DNA from: Portulaca oleracea
Lineage: Eukaryota > Streptophyta > Magnoliopsida > Caryophyllales > Portulacaceae
Direction: 5' to 3'
NCBI GenBank assembly: GCA_029582165.1
Contig: CM055871.1
Location: 30,178,802 to 30,242,801, forward strand
DNA: 64,000 nucleotides
Shown here: positions 56,810-64,000 of the stretch, piece after piece
Layout: each line of letters begins with the position of its first letter
Position numbering within the stretch: the stretch's first letter is position 1
Position numbers and translations under genes: made by a program
Notes under the pieces: model-generated
What the model was told of the DNA's origin: nothing
The model's database searches: none
Seen by the model: the letters and a program-made list of their open reading frames with translations, nothing else

Positions 56810-56965
56810 TATACCTGACCCGTATTGACCCGAACTTGGAATACACTTGACCCATATTTACTTGAATATGAAATACACCTAACTCGTATTTACCTGAGCC
56901 CGAAATATACCGGACCTGTGTTTACCTTATCTAGATATACAACCGACACGTATTTAACCCACTTC
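56810..56965. repeat. 32-bp minisatellite, about 5 diverged units
   Basis: Units begin GACCCGTATTGACCCGAACT, GACCCATATTTACTTGAATA, AACTCGTATTTACCTGAGCC, GACCTGTGTTTACCTTATCT and GACACGTATTTAACC, with 32-bp spacing and GAAATACACCT-like ends. Related wording occurs at 18620-18720. Confidence 0.65.
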
Positions 56966-57039
56966 CCGAATTGATTGGTTTGGACACAAAGTTTTGTTTG
57001 ATGCTAGGCTCCTTAGTTATTGTAGCACGGGTTAAAATT

Positions 57040-57267
57040 TACAGTTTTATCATATATATTTGGTGTAATAGTGCACATAAAATGTATTTTATTAATCATA
57101 TTTAATTTACCTTGGATTTCAATAAATATGAAAAATTACAAACAACAATACAAGTATTTATAATTTTATATGTAATACTATGTTCATTTTTTCAAATACA
57201 ATGCCCATTAATTTAGTTTGCATACTCATAAAATTATGACGCTTAAAAAATTGTCATATGTTAAGAG
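57040..57267. repeat. Second copy of a duplicated segment, without MITE
   Basis: Matches 56213-56752 minus the inserted MITE (shared ATTACAAACAACAATACAAG, TTTATATGTAATACTATG and GCATA.TCATAAAA blocks). It ends exactly where LINE sequence begins. Confidence 0.75.
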
Positions 57268-59290
57268 TTTAACGCTTTAAAAGTGCATCATTAGCAAAGA
57301 AACGGTGTGTCACTTCTAGGCTACCCCTCGCGATACGGATACCCCAGACTGCTCCTAAAGACTACCTCAATAGGAGATTGGATGACAGAACATCCAGACA
57401 AACAATGAACGGGTATGGAGACTGGGGGTCCCCTGACGCAATCCTGATCTGGGAATAAACACCGCTAAGGGTGAGCCATTAACTATCACTGAGTACCGCA
57501 CTGTAATCACACACTACATCACCAAATGTACCCAATGATTCGGAAATCCAATCCTCTCTAGGAGCCATTATAGGAAATTCCACCGGATTCGGTCGTAAGC
57601 TTTGTTCATGTCCATCTTTAGGCCCGTATAAGATTTACCTCATTTCTTATGTTGGAAGATGCTAAGCAATTTGTGTACCGTGAGACAAGTGTCACCAATC
57701 AAACGTCTCGGGAGGAAGACATTATGTGTGTCATTAATGAAATGCACGATGACACTACGGAGCTGGTTAACGAGGCATTTTGAGATAACCTCTATAGGAC
57801 GTTGCACAGACTAATCGGTTGGAAATCCGCCATCATCTGAGGTTAATTGGACTTAGGAATCAAAATTATGTACGTAAGGTTGATTTCCCTTAAACGGTAC
57901 CCAGAATTCAAACACCATCGCTGACATCATTCCCAATTGTGGTCCACATTGTTTGATAGAAGATGGCAGGGACAACATCCGGGACCAAGTCCTTCAGTGG
58001 TCCTAAACTCCTAATGGCCCGATCCACTTCCAAAGGTGTGCATAGGGTTGAGAGGGAGAGAATGTCATTCTGAGTTAGAGTTTTATCATACCCTGATAGA
58101 CAGTTGTCGAGGGCGTGTTGTCGAGAAGAAAAACCCACGGTAGGGCCACTGAACAATTTTTGAAAATACATCACCACTTCCACCATAATGGTGTCCAAGT
58201 CAATAGACCACGGTCCATCCGCTAGCCGCAAACCTTTGAGTCTGGTACATGCTTTCTTATTTTAAAAGTGTTTGAAAAAGAATTGAGTGACCTTGTCTCC
58301 CTCATTTACCTACTGCACCTTTGATCGCTGCCGCCAGTATGTGTCCGGCAAGGAAAGAGCTCTATTATAATCGCCAGTGGCCTTTAAATATGCGGCAATC
58401 GTAGAATGATCCGGCCCAAATTGGCACAAATCTTCTTGTAGTTCAACCATGAACTGCATGTTACCTTGGATCGCAACATTTTGCTGATGCTTCCACTGTA
58501 GACACCATTGTCGGCAGCGAAGTCGAGCTGTCTTAAGTTTCTAGACCAGGCTAAATATTTGATTGCCCAGCACAGTGGAACCCTTCCACTCTTTCTAGAG
58601 AAGCTCACATAATGCTGGCACTTGCAGCGCCTACGCTTCCATGCGATACCCCTTCAGCTTCCTTGCAGATGTATGCCCTCTATCTGTATGTAAAATAATG
58701 GGTGAGTGGTCTGAAAAGAGTATTGGAAGAATGTGGATGTGTGCAGTTTGGAACCTAGAGGCATTCTCCTTGGTCAGATAACCTTGGTCTAAAACTTCCC
58801 ATTTTACTTGATTACCTTGCCTAGAATTGGTCCAAGTGAATGGAAACCCTGTTGATGGAATTGCATTGAGTTCCAATTCCGACCTCCAATGATGGAAGTC
58901 TATCTGGCCAGGGATGGAAAGCAATCACCTAGCTTCTGGGATGAAAACTCCACTTGATTGAAATCACCCATGATAACCATAGGCCCGGTATATTAACGAC
59001 AAAGTGAGTGGAAGGATGACAACACTGATTGTCGGTGTTATACTTAGGTTGGGGATGACCATACACAAAACACAAATACATCCAACCGCACTCCATCCAA
59101 CCGCATCAAGACCACTAACTAAACTTAGATGCAAACACTTAACTTAATACCAAATAGAAGAAACCGAAATCATACATTCAAAAAAACATAAAATATCCGA
59201 GGAGTGATGCTGGAAGATCCAGCGTAAATATGGAACCACTGAGGAAACCGCTGCCCCAATACCTCGGCAATTCCAAGCACAAGCCTTCAT
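57268..59290 (-). pseudogene. LINE ORF2 relic: endonuclease plus partial reverse transcriptase
   Basis: The start codon at 59290 precedes WNCRGIG, the endonuclease N-terminal motif. GDFN and SDHSP are the later catalytic blocks. In the RT, the first catalytic Asp is preserved in MDMNKAYDR; the second catalytic box reads FAND instead of FADD, and the frame is interrupted several times. The protein would end within the RT palm, so RNase H and the C-terminal part are absent. Not functional. Confidence 0.8.
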
Positions 59291-61099
59291 GTCAGAGGAG
59301 GGGGTTGTTTAAGGCTTGGCTCTGCCAATGCCTCTCCTATTGGAGTAGAAGGTTGTGGATCCATCGTGTCACTTGTTGGTTTGCGAATGGTGGATTAATG
59401 CCAACTTTTAAGTCGCTTGGATATCGTTTTGTAAACTTCTTCCGATCCGAACCCAGTGGTATCTAACATCAGTGCAGCAGGTGTCGAGTGAGCCTGACGC
59501 TTCAATTGAAAAAATGGACGCAGGGTATCCTCCATAGTAAGTACCACACTGGAACTAATAGAGCGTTGAACCCTAACCCATTGGTGCACCTGAGCTGTTT
59601 GTCAGCGCCTAACTACGAGCTTGGACCTGGATTGTGGCGGATGCCCAGCATCCACATCCATGTGTTCAACGAAGCTTTGGGGCAAGAGGGTGAGACCCTT
59701 CGAGAAACGCTTGGCTGTACCAGCATGGGAGTTATTGGAGCTAGTTGCTTGGATAATGGTGACTAGATGGGAAGCCATGAAAGCTAGTGTAGGAAGTAGA
59801 GAGAAGTCATTGGCATCGTTGCCGAGGGTTAGAGCAATGTTAATTGGTTCCACTTGAGGACCCACTTGTCCTAACTCTTGATCAGTCTCCCTCTTTTTCG
59901 ATGGGAGATCCAATGTGAGAACTTCCATGCCTTTGGAGATAGGTGTCGGGTTCTATACTGTCGGCACAGTGTCGATGTCCAGATGCACCAACTCGGCACC
60001 CTTCGGAGCCATCATTCGGAACGGTGGTTGGGAAGTGGAACCCACCTCATGTTGTGTAGTGGGTCCTTAGGCAGTGCGCACTAGCCAACTGAAAATGCCC
60101 TCACCTTGCCATGGGCATCCCGGGGTCCCTATGCACAAATGTCGTAGTATGGCTGGGGTTACGATGCTAGAAGATTTTGCTGAAATCGACATTGTGAGGG
60201 GGCATTTCCGGGAGATGCGTGAGAGGGCCCACGAGTGGCACAACTTGAGCTGGTGAGTCCGGTGAGTAGTCCAACAAATTTTCTGGTGATGATGGAGGTG
60301 GTGCTAACTTTGACTGTCTCCTCGTTGATCCTTTGAGAATTTCAGGGTTGCCTTCAATCAACCGGGTAGTGTGATGTAGCGGAATTGGAGGTAGAGCCAT
60401 GATTTTGTTGGTGTAGAAAGGGTCGGTGCCTAATGTACTCGGAACCCCTTACTTTTCAACTCCACCAATCTTGCATAAATACCCGCCGCCGCGGCTTTCA
60501 ACGACATATGGCAGGAGTACGCCCCATGCCCTACCAACCCACAACGCTTACAAAACAAAAAATATTTTCATACCTGATACGAACCCAGACAGATGAGTTG
60601 TTGTCATCAAGCACGATGAAACGCGACAAGAGATCGAGACTGGCGCAAGTCCACTTTCACCTTGATCTGAATAAAAGCACTTGTAAAGTTGCATTCGTAG
60701 GGAAAGCCAAACACTTCAATCTCCCCAAGCACGGGCTGGAGAGTTCGTTAAGGTCCTCACCATCTATGTTTGAATGGAAGACCCTAGATTCGCACCCAAA
60801 AAGACGAGCTGTTGAAATCCATGGCCTCCATATTGGTATGCTCGCTACATGATTTGAGGGTAAGGAATGAACCTTCTATGGAAACATTCTTGGCCTGCAT
60901 CAAATTTTTCTTATCCCGGGCATTACCCACTTGTAGAAGAAACAACTTCCCCACCTCGCCAACCTGTTCGACAATGAGCCGACCTTATAGCCCCCGAATT
61001 TGCGACCCAGCTCCGCCACCTGGTGAGGCAACCAAAGTTTTGGGTCATGAATGAATCCCAGGGAAGAATGGTCCCCTTGAAAAGAAAACACTGGTAGTT

Positions 61100-62777
61100 G
61101 TGGACATTTTTCCTTGTCGTTCGGGCTTCCGAACGTCCACGTGGATTGGGGTGTGATTCAGTAATTTGTGCTGGGGTTTAACCTTTGAAAACTCTTTAAG
61201 GAAATCAACCTTACATTTCATAAATAATATTTTGAAAAATCACTTTCTCTTTACTTATGCATTTTATGAGTCATGGATTAAGAGTGAACATTCACTTGTG
61301 CCCAACTCTTCTAAATTTAATCCAATTTGCTCATTTAAATGTTAGGCTCAGAAGAGAGTGATTTATGCAAGTATTATTTAGAAATATAAGAAGGAAAACC
61401 CTAATTGCATCGATACATTGTAAAACCATGTTAACCATAGTTTATGCAATCCTCGATGTATTTTAGTTCGAAATGGGAGTCGCCATCCAACTTTTTGAGG
61501 GAAAAGCCAAGACAAACCCAAAAGAAAAAGAAAGACTCCGCCTGCGAAATCCAAGAATGGATTCGGGGGTAAGGCTACGAACTCGAAAAGTAAACTTTAA
61601 GAGTTCGCCTTTCACAAAAGGAAAGACTCTACTAAAAGTTTTAAATTGATAAAGTTTGGAAGGAAATTGAAGGAATACTTTATAGAATTATTTCATTGAA
61701 TCATGCAACAAGAATAAAAGATACAAGATAAAAGATAAAAGAAGATACAAAATACACAATTATGTACAAAAAGAGAACACTTAAAGCTTACATTGCTACT
61801 TCGTTGGGGAAAGCCTTGCCTAGCCTCTTGGTGCTTGATGAATCTTTTTTGATGCCTTAGAAACCTCCTCTCAAAGTGCCAAAATAATGATAGAAAAGAT
61901 GATGGAAGGTGATGGAAAAGAGGGTGGAAAGAGGGTAGTAAGAAGGCTCTTTTTGAGGTTTTGAATGTGTTTAGGCTATGTTTTTTGTGGAGTTTGGAAT
62001 GAATAGGATAGGATATGTATTTAGGCTTTTTGTGATGGAAGAATGTGGATTATGGTGGTAAGAAAGATGATGGAAGATAATAAGGATGGTAGTAGAATGG
62101 TGATAGGAGAGATGATTTGAGAGTATAAGAAGTAGAGAGAGTTTACGAGATTTAAGAGATGAGAGATGAGAGAATTAGTAGGAGGAAGAATGGATGAGTG
62201 AATTGGTGAGTGAAATGGCTTGGAGAAGAGTAGTATTTATAGGCTTAGGAGGTAGTAGTGGTTCATGCACACTCGTAGTCTTCAGTCAACAAGCATAGAA
62301 CACCATGCATTAGGGGGGAATGCTCTTGGATGGACGGTGGCACATGGTCAATTGACCACGTGTGGGCGGAGCCACCAAGGCCGATCGGCCTTCAGGCAGG
62401 GGGGAGGAATCCCATCTCGTCCATGCATGCATGGACGGTGGGGTGTGAAGTTAACCAACCTAGGGAATAGGTGGTTCACACTGGACGGAAAGAGTGTATA
62501 TTATTTAGCTCTTGTGAGGTGTTTTTGAGTGTTTTTGTGAGGATTCGATCTCGCGACCTCTGGCACTTGGTCTTATGGCTTGCATGGCTTGACTTTCCTA
62601 ATTTTCTAACTAAAAAAAATACATAAAAAAGAAATAATAAAATTACATTAAGAGTGTATAAAAACTATGTTACAATCTAGTATCTGAATTAGCTTATCGA
62701 CCGGCCTCTTCTTCTTTATTTCTGCTTCATTTATATAGATATGCTATATATTCATGTGCCAAAATCCGGTGTCTACA
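61100..62777. mobile_element. Solo LTR, 1,678 bp, inside LINE ORF1
   Basis: Termini TGTGGACATTTTTCC and CCGGTGTCTACA (TG...CA, imperfectly inverted TGTGGACA/TGTCTACA). A perfect 5-bp duplication GTAGT flanks it (61095-61099 and 62778-62782). Removing it rejoins LINE sequence on both sides. It contains GGGAGTCGCCATCCAAC (61470-61486), wording common in Tat/Ogre-group Ty3/gypsy elements, and a TATTTATAGGC box (62234-62244). No pol sequence. Group assignment is inference. Confidence 0.8.
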
Positions 62778-62840
62778 GTAGTGGGTTGGGGAAGCGGAGA
62801 ACCGGCCCCATGTGGGTCACATTATTAGTTTTCTTGGGGG

Positions 62841-62852
62841 GGGGGGGGAGGA
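62841..62852. repeat. G homopolymer in the LINE leader
   Basis: A run of about 12 G, prone to assembly length error; similar runs lie at 11939-11950 and 38083-38092. Confidence 0.8.
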
Positions 62853-63127
62853 AGACCATGCGTAGGTAGATGGGCCTATTGTGTGTAGGGTTTGAAAGCA
62901 GAAAATTGAGACCCCATCATTTTTTCTCTTTCGGGGATGTGGAGGAATGTAAACTGAAGGATCCGGATGTGTAGTGCAATAAATTGCCATGACAAGGGAA
63001 GAGGTAGATATCGAAATATACCTAGGAAAGCACCAGATCAGGCTTCCCGTCAGTGAATTAACTCTGATTTGCAGAACCTGTCCGGAACAAGCATGGAAAC
63101 CCGTACCAACACTTGTAGAACACGAAA

Positions 63128-63422
63128 TGTAATGCCCCGACCCCTCCCGGGCCGCGGACATTACCGATAACTGCTTCAAGGATCGCTGACTGGCCTCACA
63201 AATCACCACGAGTATTTCCAGCGTGCTTCCTTCTCGCTCACACACTGCCTGGGAAAACTTCCCAGGACGTCACCCATCCTTTAACTACTCCCAGCCAAGC
63301 ACGCTTAACTGAGGAGTTCCTAACAGATGAGTTGCCATAAAAGAAGGTGCACCTTGGTGATATGAGTAGTCATTTCAATCCTTTTAAGCCACACTTTATA
63401 ACCACATATTTGGGGTGTTACA
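63128..63422 (-). mobile_element. Cassandra solo LTR (TRIM with 5S rRNA-like promoter), 295 bp
   Basis: On the minus strand it starts TGTAACACCCCAAATATG and ends GGTCGGGGCATTACA, flanked by the 5-bp duplication CGAAA (63123-63127 and 63423-63427). Positions 63258-63320 (minus) read AACTCCTCAGTTAAGCGTGC then TTGGCTGGGAGTAGTTAAAGG and ATGGGTGACGTCCTGGGAAG. This is the internal-promoter half of plant 5S rRNA, the defining trait of Cassandra TRIM elements, which use Pol III-type 5S sequence in their LTRs. No second LTR, so it is solo. It is not a working 5S gene: the 5' third of 5S rRNA is not recognisable and the box sequences carry changes. Confidence 0.92.
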
Positions 63423-63610
63423 CGAAAGAATAAATGCAGAAGCTTCTTTGGACCAGTAATAACGCTTGCTTAACTGAAGGAGAAGAAAGAGCCGAGTCAC
63501 AGTAATGCCAGCGATCGCTTTAGCTTATCTTGAGAAGCGGGACGGTAGCATATAGTTTAATGAACTATTACTGAGGCGGGTAATGGTCATTTTAGCTCGA
63601 GTTCCGAGCA

Positions 63611-64000
63611 AAAATTAATGGGAAGCAACATATCAGACGACTTTCCCTTTGCCACGTCTTTTAGGAGTAACTCTATGATAGTGGGGGTATATTTGGGAAG
63701 ATGGAGTAGTAATGAATGTGGAAGTGGAAGGGAATTAGGTGAGAGCTTCTCTCACATGTTTCTCTCACTAAAGGAGATCTTCCTAATTAAAGATCCTTTA
63801 ATAAAACTAAACGAAAAAAGAAATATGCAACGTAGATGATAATAAATATCAAAGAAATACTCCATCCATCCCTACTTATTTATCATTTTTTGAAGAAATA
63901 AAATGATATCAATATAACTCTGGGTTTGTTCTTTATGCCATTTGTCAATCTGCACATGTGCTAATTTGCACCTATTTACACCAACCTTCATCAATCTGCA
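63611..64000. other. AT-rich DNA at the right window edge
   Basis: Contains a Stowaway-type left terminus CTCCATCCATCCCTACTTAT near 63861 whose partner lies outside or is lost. The 73-aa plus frame at 63618-63839 has no recognisable content. Confidence 0.35.

Larger units (their letters stand above)
57268..63610 (-). mobile_element. Decayed DUF4283-type L1 LINE, interrupted by two solo LTRs
   Basis: The minus-strand order is leader and ORF1 (63610 to about 59600, broken by LTRs at 63128-63422 and 61100-62777), then ORF2 (59290 to 57268). ORF1 shows the block leading to FWVRI.GLPFKHRW (about 60770), a basic segment, and a zinc knuckle reading CKRCGLVGHGAYSCHM (about 60550-60500): the DUF4283 plus CCHC layout of plant L1 elements. 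ORF2 starts MKACAWNCRGIG (59290, endonuclease motif). It continues VIMGDFNQVEF (about 58970), FSDHSPIIL (58720), then LRLADGPWSIDLD and SLGPLKDLVPDVVPAIFY of the pre-RT region (58231-57908). RT blocks follow: LKMDMNKAYDRIRWNF (about 57600) and FFANDALL (about 57290). Many stops and frameshifts; the 3' part after the FADD-like box is missing. Different subfamily from the RRM LINEs. Confidence 0.82.

Noticed and set aside
59230..60852. Plus-strand frames of 78-139 aa between 59.2 and 60.9 kb
   Set aside because: Antisense to LINE ORF1/ORF2, whose WNCRG, GDFN, SDHSP and zinc-knuckle blocks read on the minus strand.
63258..63320. Functional 5S rRNA gene
   Set aside because: Only the promoter-bearing part resembles 5S, with substitutions, and it sits within TG...CA ends and a CGAAA duplication, i.e. 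a Cassandra LTR.

Overview
This is a nuclear window from a flowering plant. It is AT-rich, with GT-AG introns, a plant-only coiled-coil gene, a cytosolic tRNA-Gln and dense layers of plant transposons. LINEs whose ORF1 carries an RNA-recognition motif (BNR-type, first described in beet) and a strip that may be mitochondrial would fit a Caryophyllales/Amaranthaceae species, but that placement is inference. Nothing resembles a microbial or viral operon.

Host genes. Only three protein genes and one tRNA can be supported. (1) On the minus strand, the first two coding exons of an IAA-amino-acid hydrolase (ILR1-like, peptidase family M20D) lie at 16238-16780 and 6663-6788. They are separated by a 9.4-kb intron full of MITEs, and the remaining exons must lie left of position 1. 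(2) On the plus strand, a three-exon TLC-domain membrane protein of 277 aa spans 37322-40067, followed on the minus strand by tRNA-Gln(UUG) at 40364-40435. (3) On the minus strand, a four-exon filament-like plant protein (FPP/DUF869, 928 aa) spans 42410-46565, with a likely 5'-UTR intron reaching about 47.76 kb.

Transposon landscape, left to right. 0.6-1.7 kb: decayed RRM-type LINE ORF1. 3.1-3.5, 8.4-8.8, 10.3-10.6, 12.3-12.5, 13.5-13.8, 14.3-14.9 and 17.4-17.7 kb: MITEs. 21.1-21.5 kb: fold-back element. 21.9-29.4 kb: complete LTR retrotransposon with two 3.4-kb LTRs, only about 0.74 kb between them, and a 5-bp target duplication. 30.2-30.9 kb: Ty3/gypsy RNase H relic. 31.2-32.5 kb: non-autonomous CACTA transposon. 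33.7-35.5 kb: solo LTR, itself invaded by a 312-bp miniature LTR retrotransposon (TRIM/SMART type). 49.6-51.2 kb: 5' half of an RRM-type LINE with tandem repeats in its leader. 53.6-55.5 kb: odd composite repeat, possibly carrying organellar DNA. 55.9-56.6 kb: two MITEs, one with its empty site preserved in a nearby duplicate. 57.3-63.6 kb: a decayed DUF4283-type LINE split by two solo LTRs, a 1.68-kb one and a Cassandra LTR carrying a 5S-rRNA-like block.

The genes are not functionally linked. The main stories are intron inflation by transposons, nested insertions whose target duplications can be read directly, and several unusually small or internally repetitive elements. Most long open frames outside the three genes are chance reading through repeats.
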